A stretch of DNA of 64,000 nt from Mycobacteroides sp. CBMA 271 (GTDB lineage Bacteria; Actinomycetota; Actinomycetes; Mycobacteriales; Mycobacteriaceae): positions 62,001 to 126,000 of the forward strand of contig NZ_VTHB01000004.1 in the NCBI RefSeq assembly GCF_009729205.1. The letters are read 5' to 3'. Below the pieces are notes generated by a model, which searched no databases, was not told the DNA's origin, and worked only from the letters and a program-made list of their open reading frames with translations. Both the position numbers and the translations under genes were made by a program. Of the stretch, positions 8,993-18,517 are shown piece after piece (positions within the stretch are counted from its first letter, which is position 1; every line of letters starts with the position of its first letter).

Positions 8993-9628
8993 GTGCAATC
9001 TGATCGACGACGGCTCGGCGTCATGGGCGGGACGTTCGACCCCATCCATAACGGTCACTTGGTTGCCGCCAGCGAGGTCGCCGACCGGTTCGGGCTCGAC
9101 GAGGTGATATTCGTTCCGACGGGTCAGCCGTGGCAGAAGCAGGGGCGGAAGGTCAGCGCGGCCGAGCACCGGTATCTGATGACCGTCATCGCGACGGCGT
9201 CCAATCCCCGCTTCACCGTCAGTCGGGCAGATATCGACCGCGAGGGTCCGACCTACACCGCCGATACGCTCACCGACCTGCGAGACGCGCATCCCGATGC
9301 CGACTTGTACTTCATCACCGGCGCGGACGCGCTGGCATCGATCCTGTCGTGGGAGAACTGGGAGCAGCTGTTCACCTTGGCCAAGTTCATAGGGGTCAGC
9401 CGACCCGGATACGAACTGAGTTCCGATCACATCGCGCACGCCGAGCTACCGCCCGACGGGCTCACCCTCGTCGAGGTGCCGGCGCTCGCCATATCGTCGA
9501 CCGAATGCCGGGTCCGGGCGGGACAGGGCCGGCCCATCTGGTACCTGGTGCCCGATGGCGTCGTGCAGTATGTCGCCAAACACCAGCTATACAGCGATAT
9601 CCCACGAGCCCGAGGAGGCCTAGCATGA
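8993..9628 (+). CDS. nadD: Nicotinate-nucleotide adenylyltransferase
   Basis: 211 residues from the GTG at 8993, chosen because it gives the family length and starts just before the nucleotide-binding [12 protein letters not shown] segment. It joins ATP and nicotinate mononucleotide to form deamido-NAD. The ISSTECR motif near the end replaces the usual ISST(D/E)xR of the family. First gene of an operon shared with H37Rv (Rv2421c onward). Its TGA overlaps the rsfS start as ATGA. Confidence 0.93.
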   Translation: MQSDRRRLGVMGGTFDPIHNGHLVAASEVADRFGLDEVIFVPTGQPWQKQGRKVSAAEHRYLMTVIATASNPRFTVSRADIDREGPTYTADTLTDLRDAHPDADLYFITGADALASILSWENWEQLFTLAKFIGVSRPGYELSSDHIAHAELPPDGLTLVEVPALAISSTECRVRAGQGRPIWYLVPDGVVQYVAKHQLYSDIPRARGGLA

Positions 9629-10005
9629 CCGCTACCGCAGATGCCGTCGAGTTGGCGACACGCGCCGCGCAGGCCGCCGCGTCCAAGCTTGCCACCGACG
9701 TTGTCGTCATCGACGTGTCCGAGCAGTTGGTCATCACCGACTGCTTCGTTATCGCCTCGGCTGCTAACGAACGTCAGGTGAACGCGATCGTCGACGAGGT
9801 CGAAGAAAAGCTCCGGGAGGCCGGCCACAAACCCGTCCGCCGCGAAGGTGGTCGCGAGGGACGCTGGACGCTGCTGGATTATGTGGATGTCGTCGTGCAT
9901 GTGCAGCACGAAGATGAGCGAAACTACTATGCGCTGGAACGGCTTTGGCGTGACTGCCCGACTATCCCGGTCGATTTGGAGCCGCACGGCGAGGACGGCG
10001 CATGA
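9625..10005 (+). CDS. rsfS: Ribosome silencing factor RsfS
   Basis: 126 residues from the ATG at 9625, preceded by cgaggagg. RsfS/Iojap proteins bind ribosomal protein uL14 and block subunit joining when nutrients are low. Conserved features include [20 protein letters not shown] and [18 protein letters not shown]. It overlaps nadD upstream and gpgP downstream by ATGA, so the three are translationally coupled. Ortholog of Rv2420c. Confidence 0.93.
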   Translation: MTATADAVELATRAAQAAASKLATDVVVIDVSEQLVITDCFVIASAANERQVNAIVDEVEEKLREAGHKPVRREGGREGRWTLLDYVDVVVHVQHEDERNYYALERLWRDCPTIPVDLEPHGEDGA

Positions 10006-10667
10006 TCCGCCGGTTGGTGCTGCTGCGGCACGGTCAGACGACTTTCAACGCCGACAGTCGTATGCAGGGACAGCTGGACACCGGGTTATCGGATCTGGGT
10101 CGGGCACAGGCGGTTGCCGCCGCAGAGGTACTGGCCAAGCGGCTTCCGCTGGTCATCGTCTCCTCGGATCTACAGCGCGCGTACGACACCGCGACTGCGT
10201 TGGCGGACCGCTGTCATGTCGGGGTGTCTGTCGATGAGCGACTGCGGGAAACACATCTCGGCGACTGGCAGGGCCTGACGCATCACGAGGTCGATGCCGT
10301 CGCTCCCGGCGCCCGGGCCGCGTGGCGCGATGATGCGACGTTGGCGCCGCACGGAGGAGAGAGTCGCATCGACGTCGCCAACCGCAGCATTCCCCTGGTC
10401 GCCGAACTCGTTGACGCGGTCAAGGAATGGGGAACCGATGAGCGTGACCATCCGGTGGTTCTGGTGGCGCACGGCGGGCTGATTGCGGCGCTCACCGCGG
10501 CACTGCTGCGATTGGATGTGAGCAATTGGCCGGTGCTTGGTGGCATGGGTAATGCGAGCTGGGTGCAGCTGGGTGGACATTCGGCCGACGGCGCTGGGTT
10601 TGAGGACATCCGGTGGCGTCTGGACGTGTGGAACGCCTCGGCGCAGGTGACCAATGACGTCCTCTGA
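10002..10667 (+). CDS. gpgP: Glucosyl-3-phosphoglycerate phosphatase
   Basis: 221 residues, histidine phosphatase superfamily. The RHG catalytic triplet is in [10 protein letters not shown], and the second catalytic His is in VLVAHGG. By position (Rv2419c equivalent, between rsfS and octT) it should dephosphorylate glucosyl-3-phosphoglycerate to glucosylglycerate, the second step of 6-O-methylglucose lipopolysaccharide synthesis. Sequence alone would only say phosphoglycerate mutase-like; context decides. ATGA overlap with rsfS and 14-base overlap with octT. Confidence 0.88.
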   Translation: MIRRLVLLRHGQTTFNADSRMQGQLDTGLSDLGRAQAVAAAEVLAKRLPLVIVSSDLQRAYDTATALADRCHVGVSVDERLRETHLGDWQGLTHHEVDAVAPGARAAWRDDATLAPHGGESRIDVANRSIPLVAELVDAVKEWGTDERDHPVVLVAHGGLIAALTAALLRLDVSNWPVLGGMGNASWVQLGGHSADGAGFEDIRWRLDVWNASAQVTNDVL

Positions 10668-11388
10668 TCGGCGCCGGACACTGCTGGTCTTCGCTGACTC
10701 GCTGTCCTACTACGGGCCGACCGGTGGCTTGCCCGCCGATGACCCCCGCATCTGGCCCAATCTCGTGGCCAAGAAACTTGATTGGGACGTAGAGCTGATC
10801 GCACGGATCGGCTGGACCTGCCGCGACGTATGGTGGGCCGCGATACAGGACCCGCGAGCGTGGGCCGCGGTCCCCAGCGCGGGAGCGGTGATCTTCGCGA
10901 CTGCGGGCATGGACTCACTGCCTTCGCCTTTGCCGACGGCGTTGCGGGAATCGATCCGGCTAGTTCGGCCAGCCAGGCTGCGAAGCTGGGTCCGCGACGG
11001 CTACGGCTGGCTGCAACCACGGCTGTCGCCGATTGCCCCTAATGCGCTGCCGCCCAAGCTCACCGTGGAGTACCTCGAAAAGACCCGCGGCGCACTCGAC
11101 TTCAACCGTCCAGGGCTGCCGATGATTGCCTCGTTGCCTTCGGTGCACATTGCCGAGTCATACGGCTGTGCACACCAGGGCAGGGAAGCCACCGCGACAG
11201 CGATCGAGTCGTGGGCGTCCGAACACAAGATGCCTGTCGTGGATCTCAAGGAGGCCGTCGGCGAGGAGATCTTCGCGGGCCGAGGAAACCCGGATGGGAT
11301 TCACTGGAACTTCGTCGCGCATGAGCGCGTTGCCGAGTTGATGATCAACGCACTGCAGACCGCGATGCCCGAGCTCAGGGTCGGGTGA
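10654..11388 (+). CDS. octT: Diglucosylglycerate octanoyltransferase
   Basis: 244 residues of the SGNH-like fold: an N-terminal [10 protein letters not shown] segment carries the nucleophile Ser region, and NPDGIHWN near the C-terminus holds the Asp-x-x-His pair. In mycobacteria the Rv2418c ortholog transfers octanoate to diglucosylglycerate, an early methylglucose lipopolysaccharide intermediate. It overlaps gpgP by 14 bases, matching a shared pathway. Confidence 0.85.
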   Translation: MTSSDRRRTLLVFADSLSYYGPTGGLPADDPRIWPNLVAKKLDWDVELIARIGWTCRDVWWAAIQDPRAWAAVPSAGAVIFATAGMDSLPSPLPTALRESIRLVRPARLRSWVRDGYGWLQPRLSPIAPNALPPKLTVEYLEKTRGALDFNRPGLPMIASLPSVHIAESYGCAHQGREATATAIESWASEHKMPVVDLKEAVGEEIFAGRGNPDGIHWNFVAHERVAELMINALQTAMPELRVG

Positions 11389-11392
11389 TTGC

Positions 11393-12229
11393 ATGCCGGT
11401 TGTGGTGGTGACGGATTCTGGGGCTCGACTGCAACCGCGAGACGTCGAGATGCTGGGCATCCGGCTGGTGCCCCTGCATGTGCTGACCGGCGATCAAGAC
11501 CTGCGTGATGGCGTGGACCCCATACCCGCCTCGGTGTACGAGAAGGGCCGTGCCACCACGGCGGGCGCATCGCCGGCCGAGCTCACCGAGGTGTACCAGC
11601 AGGCCCTCGCCGACAGCCGCGGCGACGGAGTGGTCGCGGTGCATCTGTCCGGAAGGTTGTCGAGCACGTACGAGGCCGCCGAGCAGGCGGCTCGCGAGTG
11701 CGGCGATCGGATACATGTCGTGGACTCGCGGTCGGCGGCGATGGGCAGTGGTTTTGTCGCGCTGGCTGCCGCGAGTGCGGCGGTCGCTGGCGCCGATCTC
11801 AGTGCGGCCTATCAGGCCGCGCGGGATGCGGTGGGGCGCAGTCGATGCGTCATGGTGGTGCACAAGCTGGACCACCTACGGCGCAGCGGACGGATTAGCG
11901 CCACCTCGTCCTGGCTGGGTACCGCGTTGGCGCTCAAGCCGGTCCTGCAGATCGACGAGGACGGCAAACTTGTTCTCGCGCAGCGGGTTCGTACCGCCAC
12001 CAAGGCAATCGGGGCGATGGTCGACAACATTGTCGAATTCGTGGGTGAGCGTCGGGTATCGGTGACCATTCACCATGTCGACAACACCGAGACCGCCGAG
12101 AAGGTGAACGAGCTGGTGCGCTCGCGGCTGAACACCGCCCATGATCCGGTGATCTCGGAGATGGGGCCGGTGCTGGCCGTGCATGTCGGGCCGGGCGCGG
12201 TTGGGGTGTGTGCCGAACCCGTGGAGTGA
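11393..12229 (+). CDS. DegV-family fatty-acid-binding protein
   Basis: 278 residues, full DegV length. The N-terminus VVVVTDSGARL and the segment VHLSGRLSSTYEAA are the family fatty-acid headgroup-binding elements. Family members act as FakB subunits that present fatty acids to a kinase. Position after octT (Rv2417c equivalent) would fit lipid supply for acylated methylglucose polymers, but that is inference. It starts four bases after octT. Confidence 0.88.
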   Translation: MPVVVVTDSGARLQPRDVEMLGIRLVPLHVLTGDQDLRDGVDPIPASVYEKGRATTAGASPAELTEVYQQALADSRGDGVVAVHLSGRLSSTYEAAEQAARECGDRIHVVDSRSAAMGSGFVALAAASAAVAGADLSAAYQAARDAVGRSRCVMVVHKLDHLRRSGRISATSSWLGTALALKPVLQIDEDGKLVLAQRVRTATKAIGAMVDNIVEFVGERRVSVTIHHVDNTETAEKVNELVRSRLNTAHDPVISEMGPVLAVHVGPGAVGVCAEPVE

Positions 12230-12250
12230 CGGTTCTCCACAGATCTGCAC

Positions 12251-12259
12251 TTATCCACA
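12251..12259. promoter_or_regulatory. Isolated perfect DnaA box
   Basis: TTATCCACA, the consensus DnaA box, lies about 50 bp before the comEA start. A partial relative, TTCTCCACA, lies about 17 bp upstream at 12234-12242. It could tune comEA transcription or be chance. Confidence 0.35.
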
Positions 12260-12310
12260 GTTGATGTTTTTCCGCTGGTCGGATGGTTCGTTCCCTTCTA
12301 GCGTCGAGAG

Positions 12311-13114
12311 ATGGATTCCGAGCTGCTGCACCGCCGTCTCGCGCCGCCCGGGCGTGCGGTTGATGACGATGAGGAAGATGTCGCGGGGACGGCGGCTGGT
12401 GCGGGCTCGGAGTCGGATTCGTCGCTGCGCTGGCTCCCGGATGCCCTGACGACGGACGGGGCCCGCGGCTGGCTTGAGTCTGTTCGCACCGATCCCGGTC
12501 GTGCCGGCGTGGTTGCGTTGGGTGCGGTCGGGGCACTGGCGGTGCTGGTCACCATCTTCACCATCATGCGGCAGCCGCCGCCTCCGGTGAGTGCGAATCT
12601 GCCACCGGTGCAACAGGCTTCGTCCAGCTCCATGGCCGCGCCGAGCTCGCTGGTTGTCAGCGTGGTGGGCTTGGTCAAGAAGCCCGGCCTCGTCACGTTG
12701 TCCGGTGGCGCCCGGGTGGCCGACGCGGTCACGGCGGCCGGGGGAGTGGCCGACGGCGCCGATGTCGTCGGCCTGAACATGGCGCGGCCGGTTGTTGATG
12801 GTGACCAAATAGTGGTCGGGCTGGCTCCGGCACGCGGGCAGCCGGTGGGAATGGCAAGCTCCATCGTCGCTGCCGGACAGGGCTCGGCGAGCAGCGTCGG
12901 CGCCAAGGCGGCGGGTGCCTCGGTCCGGGTAAACCTCAACACAGCAACAGAATCCGAGCTCGACGGTCTGCCCGGAGTGGGGCCGGTCATGGCGGCATCC
13001 ATCGTGCGGTGGCGATCAGAGCACGGGAAGTTCACCAACATCGACCAGTTGTCGGAAGTGGACGGAATCGGCCCCGCGCGGCTGGACAAGCTGCGGGCAC
13101 TCGTCGTGCTGTGA
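12311..13114 (+). CDS. comEA: ComEA-type DNA-binding competence protein
   Basis: 267 residues. A short cytoplasmic N-terminus precedes one membrane segment (about 61-80). An SLBB domain follows (about 110-180, starting VVSVVGLVKKPGLV) and then a C-terminal pair of helix-hairpin-helix motifs (VNLNTATESELDGLPGVGP and FTNIDQLSEVDGIGPARL). This is the extracellular dsDNA receptor of natural transformation systems. Its stop overlaps the comEC GTG as GTGA. Natural competence is not established for most mycobacteria. Confidence 0.9.
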   Translation: MDSELLHRRLAPPGRAVDDDEEDVAGTAAGAGSESDSSLRWLPDALTTDGARGWLESVRTDPGRAGVVALGAVGALAVLVTIFTIMRQPPPPVSANLPPVQQASSSSMAAPSSLVVSVVGLVKKPGLVTLSGGARVADAVTAAGGVADGADVVGLNMARPVVDGDQIVVGLAPARGQPVGMASSIVAAGQGSASSVGAKAAGASVRVNLNTATESELDGLPGVGPVMAASIVRWRSEHGKFTNIDQLSEVDGIGPARLDKLRALVVL

Positions 13115-14628
13115 GCTTTCGTGGATCGGATGACTCTCTTCTCGATCTGCGTTTGGTACCGGCCGCGCTCGCCGCGTGGGTGGCGACCGCGGGCGGCATC
13201 CTGTGGCCATTCGGCTATGTGACCGCCGCGGCGCTGGGGTGCGGAACACTTGCGGTGCAGCTATTTCGCCGACGATTCACCAACACTATGGTCACCGCGA
13301 TACTCGCGGTATTCATCGCGGGTGTTGGATTCTCGGTGGCCGCGGCGATGAGGTACGAGGGCGTGCAGAATCATCCGTTGCGCTCCCGTATGGGACACGT
13401 GGTCACGGTGCAACTGCGGGTGGCCGACGACCCGCGCCCGATCATGGGTGGTCGAGCGATGGTGCGTGCCGATCTTGTCTCGATGGGCGAACCGGCGCGG
13501 CCGAGTGCAGGCGCCGTGACGGTCTTCGGGTCTGCCTCGCTCCTCGGCGCGGTCGCGGTGGGTGACACGGTACAACTGCGTGCGGCGGCTTCGCGACCGT
13601 CTCGCCGCGACCTCACCATCGCGACGCTGACGGCGACCGGAGACCCGCAGGTTCTCGGACACTCGTCAATCCATCACACAGCCAACGGTATTCGCGATCG
13701 ATTTGTCGAGGTCGCCGGGAGTGCACTGCCTGCCGAGCAGGCTGCGCTGCTGCCCGCGCTCGTTCTCGGGGACACCAGTGCGCTAGATGCGGACACCATC
13801 GGGATGTTCCGAACATCGGGACTTACGCATCTGATGGCGGTGTCGGGAGCCAACGTGTCCATCGTGTGCGGGACGGTGCTACTGCTGGGGCGGCTGATTG
13901 GGCCGCGGGTCGCGGTGGTGCTGGCGGCTCTGGTTCTCGTGGGCTTCGTGATGTTGGTCAGACCGTCACCGAGCGTGCTCCGGGCCGCGGTGATGGGAGC
14001 GATCGGTCTGCTGGCAGTATTGACCTCTCGGCGTAGGCAAGCAGTTCCTGCATTGGCCGCAACAGTTTTGGTGCTGCTCGCGGTTTCCCCAGGTCTTGCC
14101 GTCGACATCGGTTTCGCGCTGTCCGCGACCGCTACGGCGGCGTTGGTGGTGTTGGCTCCGCGCTGGTCTGCCCGCCTGTGCGCGCGAGGGTGGCCCAAGC
14201 CTTTCGCGGACGCGTTATGCATCGCTGCCGCGGCTCAGCTGGTGACCGCGCCGCTGATCGCCGCAATCTCGGGAAGTGTCAGCGTGGCCTCGGTCGCCGC
14301 CAATCTCGTGGCGGGACTGGTCATCGCGCCCATCACCATCCTCGGTACCGCCGCCGCCGGGCTCGCCGTGATCTCACCGGCGGGCGCAGGTCTGTTCGTG
14401 AGGTTCTGCGGGCCGGAACTGTGGTGGCTGCTGCGGGTCGCTGAGTACTCGTCCGCCGGGGGATCGACAGCTATCCCGGTGCCTTCGGGTGCGGCCGGAT
14501 TCGGGTTGGTAGCCGGGGCGCTTGGCGTTTCGGTGCTGCTGTGGCGTCGACGGTGGTTCCGCGGGGTGGCATGGTGTGGGGCGCTGTGTGTCCTCGCGTT
14601 GATTGTGTCCGCGAGGTTGGCGGGCTGA
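13111..14628 (+). CDS. comEC: ComEC/Rec2-type DNA channel protein
   Basis: 505 residues from the GTG at 13111, which overlaps the comEA stop; a longer in-frame start at 13009 would run inside comEA. It has an N-terminal membrane pair and DUF4131-like domain, then the Competence domain containing the conserved LMAVSGANVSIV segment and about eight to ten membrane helices. No metallo-beta-lactamase domain follows, as in other mycobacterial versions. It would carry single-stranded DNA across the cytoplasmic membrane. Confidence 0.9.
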   Translation: MSFRGSDDSLLDLRLVPAALAAWVATAGGILWPFGYVTAAALGCGTLAVQLFRRRFTNTMVTAILAVFIAGVGFSVAAAMRYEGVQNHPLRSRMGHVVTVQLRVADDPRPIMGGRAMVRADLVSMGEPARPSAGAVTVFGSASLLGAVAVGDTVQLRAAASRPSRRDLTIATLTATGDPQVLGHSSIHHTANGIRDRFVEVAGSALPAEQAALLPALVLGDTSALDADTIGMFRTSGLTHLMAVSGANVSIVCGTVLLLGRLIGPRVAVVLAALVLVGFVMLVRPSPSVLRAAVMGAIGLLAVLTSRRRQAVPALAATVLVLLAVSPGLAVDIGFALSATATAALVVLAPRWSARLCARGWPKPFADALCIAAAAQLVTAPLIAAISGSVSVASVAANLVAGLVIAPITILGTAAAGLAVISPAGAGLFVRFCGPELWWLLRVAEYSSAGGSTAIPVPSGAAGFGLVAGALGVSVLLWRRRWFRGVAWCGALCVLALIVSARLAG

Positions 14629-14652
14629 TCAACCGTCGGAGCACTGTGCCTG

Positions 14653-14677
14653 GTGCCCGCCTGTGAGCGACAACGGC
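14653..14677 (+). repeat. Solo arm of the MITE-like element seen at 39702-39851
   Basis: GTGCCCGCCTGTGAGCGACA followed by ACGGC closely matches both inverted arms of the element between cysA1 and the His-rich gene. Here it sits just after the comEC stop, with no partner arm nearby. Confidence 0.45.
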
Positions 14678-14678
14678 G

Positions 14679-15413
14679 CTATTCGACGAGATCGCGCTGT
14701 GGCGGTCGGATGGCGTCGTTCCCGAAGGCGGACAATAGGTTTGTCGGATCCCCGAGCCAAGGAAGCACCATCAGTTGCCGCATACTGCGTCGTCCGCCAA
14801 ATGCGCGCAGCGCCTCAAAGTCCGACACCGCGAGGACGACGCGATCCGTTGCGAGGTTGTGGTCGCCAAGCTGCACCGAACCGGTTGTGGGAGTGGTCAG
14901 CCTGAGTGTGGGAAGTTCCCCTTGCCGAACCATCTGGTCATACCTCGTCATCAAGAATTCCATGGCGACAGCGAACACCGGGTCCTCTGTACGTACGCCT
15001 GGTTCAGCGAGTGCACCGCGAATGTCGTGTTCATGCGTCAGGGCATCGAAGACCAGTTGGGCGGCGGGGCCCTGGAGTCCGTCTTGACCGACTCGCGCGA
15101 TCACCGTGTCGAGCGTCTGTGCCCATAGGTCGAGTAGTTCGTCGATGGTGTTGTGTCCGAGGCGATCTAACTGTGCCTGGGTCCAGGAGGCGGTGCCTCC
15201 TCCTTCCATGTTGAGCGCCACGATGTCTTGCGCGACGCCGGTGAGATGAGCGAGCGTTTGGCGCACGGTCCAGGCGGGACACGCGGCCACCGGTACATCG
15301 GCAACGTCGTAACGGCCACGTAGGAGCGCGCTGACACGCTCGTGGACGAGACGATAGGCCCCAACGGCCTCATGGCCGGGTCGCAGTAGCGGTTGTCGCT
15401 CGTAGTCGGGCAC
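14679..15413 (-). CDS. Mycothiol-dependent DinB-type protein (TIGR03083-like)
   Basis: 244 residues. The N-terminal CPAWTVRQTLAHLTGVAQDI segment is typical of the mycothiol-dependent maleylpyruvate isomerase/DinB fold, in which three His/Glu residues bind a metal. Proteins of this type use mycothiol for isomerisation or transfer reactions. It starts six bases after the FAD oxidoreductase gene stops, so both form an operon. In H37Rv comEC and holA are adjacent, so this operon is an insertion. Substrate unknown. Confidence 0.75.
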   Translation of the reverse strand: MPDYERQPLLRPGHEAVGAYRLVHERVSALLRGRYDVADVPVAACPAWTVRQTLAHLTGVAQDIVALNMEGGGTASWTQAQLDRLGHNTIDELLDLWAQTLDTVIARVGQDGLQGPAAQLVFDALTHEHDIRGALAEPGVRTEDPVFAVAMEFLMTRYDQMVRQGELPTLRLTTPTTGSVQLGDHNLATDRVVLAVSDFEALRAFGGRRSMRQLMVLPWLGDPTNLLSAFGNDAIRPPQRDLVE

Positions 15414-15419
15414 TTCGGA

Positions 15420-16841
15420 CTATGCCTCGGAAACGGCGAGTTGGCGACAAGGCGTTTTCGAGGGCGTGTGGGGCCGTCGCCAACGATGTGTGGCCACCCG
15501 CCACAGGAACCCGGGCCGCTGCATCTGCGATGGCGAGTCGTGTAATTGATTGACGCGGAGAATCGTCTCGGTGACACGAATGTCGTCGCGCGCCGCGTCC
15601 AGTACCTTGCCCGTCCACCACGCCAATAGCCGCCAGCCGACCCGTTGTGCGACGGGGGCATCTGCGGGTGGGTCGGAATGCTGCGGGGCCGTCATTTTGT
15701 TTTGTTGCCACACCGAGTTGACGCGGGTGGCGACGGCACCGAAGTATCGGCGGGCGAGGTCAGCGTCGCCTTCCATGAGGCAGTCCCGCAGCGTGATGGC
15801 TTCGAAGATGGCCATCGTCATTCCCTGGCCCTTGATGGGGTCCAGGCTGCAGATCGCGTCGCCGATAACCAGGAGGCCCTCCGGGAATTGCGGCATCTGG
15901 TCATAGCGTCGCCACACGGCTTCGCGGTACCGGAAGGTGTGGACGTCGCTGATCGGGATCGCCGACCGGACGGTGCCCAGCATTCCGCTAGGCACGAATT
16001 GTTCTGCAAATAGTACCATTTCGGTGAAACTTGTCGGTGGTTCTTCCATGTCGAACGCACCGAGGGTCATCATGATTGTGTTGTTTTCACACCGGGCAAT
16101 ACCTCCGCCGTACGGATAACCAGGCGCCGAATTGATGAACGCGAGCTTGTCCGCATCGGCGTCGACGTCGGCGTGGACGCGCAGGAGTTGGCTGGCGTAT
16201 GTCACTGGCGCTGTCACCCGGATCTCCGATGGTCGTTCGTAGCCGAGTCGATCCAAGAATGTGAGAGTGCGCGGTTTCCGTCCGGTGGCATCGACCACCA
16301 GGTCCGAGATGAGCGTCGTCACTAGGCCGGTGGATCGCCGCGCCGCCCGAACCCCGGTGACACGATGTTCCTCGGTCATGGGCTCGACGACATCGTGCCC
16401 GTCCAGGAATCTGACATTGCCTATGGATTGAACACGTTGCCGTATGTGGAATTCCAGGAAGGGACGCGTCGCGAGATAGAGCTTGAACGTCTCGGGGTCG
16501 CTGAACTTCTCCCACCGGTTGAGCATCTCTCGCGGTCCGATTCGTAGCCGGATGTGGGAGAGGTCTCCCTCATCGCAGACCGTCGCTCCGCCGTCGACGA
16601 GCTCGTCCAGAATTCCCGGGAACAGTCGCTCCAGGGTTTGTGAACCGGAGCTCATGAACGAATGAAAGTGCTGTCCCTGTGGCACGCCGTTGCGCGGGGT
16701 GGCGCCCCGCGGTGCATCGTCGCGCTCGACGACGGTGACCGATTCGTACGTCTCTGAAAGCACCCTCGCCGCGACCAGCCCCGCGATCCCGGCGCCCAGC
16801 ACAACCGCGTGATCTCTGCGTTCCTGCACTTCAGGTGTCAT
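15420..16841 (-). CDS. FAD-dependent oxidoreductase/monooxygenase
   Basis: 473 residues. The GAGIAGLVAARVL Rossmann motif near residue 17 binds the FAD ADP moiety, and LVIGDAICSLDPIKGQGMT is the second FAD contact of PHBH-type and halogenase-like flavoenzymes. The PQGQHFHSF segment is typical of a large uncharacterised subgroup related to polyprenyl-methoxyphenol hydroxylases. No membrane helix. It is the first gene of a two-gene operon with a mycothiol-type protein. Substrate unknown. Confidence 0.8.
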   Translation of the reverse strand: MTPEVQERRDHAVVLGAGIAGLVAARVLSETYESVTVVERDDAPRGATPRNGVPQGQHFHSFMSSGSQTLERLFPGILDELVDGGATVCDEGDLSHIRLRIGPREMLNRWEKFSDPETFKLYLATRPFLEFHIRQRVQSIGNVRFLDGHDVVEPMTEEHRVTGVRAARRSTGLVTTLISDLVVDATGRKPRTLTFLDRLGYERPSEIRVTAPVTYASQLLRVHADVDADADKLAFINSAPGYPYGGGIARCENNTIMMTLGAFDMEEPPTSFTEMVLFAEQFVPSGMLGTVRSAIPISDVHTFRYREAVWRRYDQMPQFPEGLLVIGDAICSLDPIKGQGMTMAIFEAITLRDCLMEGDADLARRYFGAVATRVNSVWQQNKMTAPQHSDPPADAPVAQRVGWRLLAWWTGKVLDAARDDIRVTETILRVNQLHDSPSQMQRPGFLWRVATHRWRRPHTPSKTPCRQLAVSEA

Positions 16842-16977
16842 CTGCTGATCCTTTCGTCTCGATGCACCCTACCCTTATGAATCTCTTAATTTCTTAGAAA
16901 AAGCTTAGATTTCTCTATTCGAGACTGCTCCCGGCCGGACGAGGGGGCTTGTCGTCACCGCATGGGACGATCGTCGG
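16842..16977. promoter_or_regulatory. Promoter region between the FAD oxidoreductase gene and holA
   Basis: A 136-bp gap, distinctly AT-rich at 16870-16920. On the minus strand two CTAAG units lie on either side of a run of Ts around an AAGCTT palindrome, a possible operator for the oxidoreductase operon. I cannot assign a regulator. Confidence 0.3.
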
Positions 16978-17928
16978 GTGACCGATGCGCTGCACCTGAT
17001 CCTGGGAGACGAAGAACTACTGATCGAGCGGGCGGTGACCTCGGTGCTCCAAGCGGTCCGCGGCAAGTCGAGTGCGGACATCCCGGTCAACAAGCTGCGT
17101 GCGGGTCAGATTGATGTCGCCGAACTGGCCGAGCTGCTCAGCCCCTCACTGTTCGCCGACGAGCGGGTCATCGTCGTCGAGGCCGCGGCCGAAGCGGGCA
17201 AGGACGCGGTGGCGCTCATCGAGCAGGCCGCCTCCGACCTGCCGCCGGGAACCTTTCTGCTCGTGCAACATTCGGGTGGTGGCCGGGCGAAGGCGTTGGT
17301 GGCCACGTTGCAGAATCTCGGCGCCGCGGTGCACAACTGCGCGCGGATCGCCAAGGCCGCCGAGCGGGCGGATTTTGTGCACAAGGAATTTCGCCGTCTT
17401 GGGCAGAAGGTGGATGTCGACGTCGTCGCGATTGTCATCGATGCCGTCGGTTCCGACATTCGTGAATTGGCAGCTGCCTGTTCGCAATTGGTATCGGACA
17501 CCGACGGCAATGTCGACGAGGCCGCAGTGCGCCGCTACCACTCCGGCCGTGCGGAGGTTTCCGGATTCGATATCGCCGACAAGGCGGTAGTGGGCGATGT
17601 CGCCGGCTCGACGGAAGCGCTGCGCTGGGCAATGCAGCGGGGCGTGCCGCACGTGCTGTTGGCCGACGCGCTCGCCGAGGCCGTGCACACCATCGCGCGG
17701 GTGGGCCCCATCAAGCAGAACGCTTACACGGTCGCCTCCGAGCTGGGGATGCCGCCCTGGCGCATCGAGAAGGCACAGAAACAGGCACGGCGGTGGTCGC
17801 GCGACGCGGTGGCCGAGGCGATACGGGTGGTGGCCGCGCTCAACGCCGATGTGAAGGGGGTGGCAGCCGATGCCGACTACGCCCTGGAATCGGCGGTGCG
17901 CAAGGTGGCCGAACTGGTGAGCACGTGA
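16978..17928 (+). CDS. holA: DNA polymerase III delta subunit
   Basis: 316 residues from a GTG start. The N-terminus [16 protein letters not shown] and the C-terminal helical collar domain ([16 protein letters not shown]) match HolA, the clamp-loader subunit that opens the sliding clamp. Rv2413c equivalent. It faces rpsT across a perfect hairpin. Confidence 0.9.
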   Translation: MTDALHLILGDEELLIERAVTSVLQAVRGKSSADIPVNKLRAGQIDVAELAELLSPSLFADERVIVVEAAAEAGKDAVALIEQAASDLPPGTFLLVQHSGGGRAKALVATLQNLGAAVHNCARIAKAAERADFVHKEFRRLGQKVDVDVVAIVIDAVGSDIRELAAACSQLVSDTDGNVDEAAVRRYHSGRAEVSGFDIADKAVVGDVAGSTEALRWAMQRGVPHVLLADALAEAVHTIARVGPIKQNAYTVASELGMPPWRIEKAQKQARRWSRDAVAEAIRVVAALNADVKGVAADADYALESAVRKVAELVST

Positions 17929-17958
17929 TGCCCCGAGTGTGAGCCTCAGGGCACGAAA

Positions 17959-17996
17959 AACGCCGAGTGTGCGCGTTAGCGCTCACACTCGGCGTT
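17959..17996. terminator. Bidirectional hairpin between holA and rpsT
   Basis: Perfect 13-bp arms, AACGCCGAGTGTG at 17959-17971 and its complement at 17984-17996, with a 12-base loop that itself contains GCG/CGC. It lies between two converging genes. There is no T-run, as is common in mycobacteria. The CGAGTGTGCG core is shared with the hairpin at 25345-25405. Confidence 0.7.
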
Positions 17997-18011
17997 GATC
18001 AGAGATTTAGG

Positions 18012-18272
18012 TCAGAGCTTGTTCAGAGCCAGAGCCAGCGCCGACTTCTTGTTGGCGGCCTGGTTCTTGTGGATGACGCCCTTGCTGACGGCCTTGTCCA
18101 GCTTGCGGCTGGCCGAAACGAGCAGCTCGCCCGCCTTGCCCTTGTCGCCGCCGGCGATGGCCTCGCGGAAACCGCGGATGGCCGTACGCAGGGACGACCG
18201 GGTCGCCTGGTTGCGCAACCGGGCACGCTCGTTGGTGAGGATGCGCTTTTCCTGCGACTTAATGTTGGCCAC
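18012..18272 (-). CDS. rpsT: Ribosomal protein S20
   Basis: 86 residues, highly basic, starting [20 protein letters not shown]. It binds 16S rRNA in the small subunit. Length and sequence fit the family fully; Rv2412 equivalent. It is transcribed from a 245-bp gap shared with the divergent ATP-grasp gene. Confidence 0.96.
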   Translation of the reverse strand: MANIKSQEKRILTNERARLRNQATRSSLRTAIRGFREAIAGGDKGKAGELLVSASRKLDKAVSKGVIHKNQAANKKSALALALNKL

Positions 18273-18517
18273 GCGTCAGTTCCTTCGTCAGTCGTCTAGT
18301 TCTTGAGAGCGAGCCCGGTAGTGAAGGCCCAGCGTCGTTGGATCAGGGGCAGCTGGTCAGTGCCATAGGGCTGCCGCAGAGGACAAGACTACCAGGCCAC
18401 CGTCGGAAACCTGAAACCCAAGGGGCGCCGCCATCGGGTCGATGACCGGCAGGTTGCCAGCAAGTATCGCGGATACGCCCGCACGCCCTGCCGAATCCGC
18501 CGAATTGGTGCAGCATA

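Noticed and set aside
8773..9045. Minus-strand 90-codon ORF at the nadD start
   Set aside because: It runs over the nadD start on the opposite strand and has no family pattern or ribosome site.
13009..13110. N-terminal extension of comEC
   Set aside because: It overlaps comEA in another frame and has an Arg/Gly-rich shadow composition. The GTGA junction at 13111 gives a normal ComEC start.
14403..14628. Truncated comEC lacking its metallo-beta-lactamase domain
   Set aside because: The short form is normal for mycobacteria (the H37Rv protein is of similar length), so it is not a deletion.
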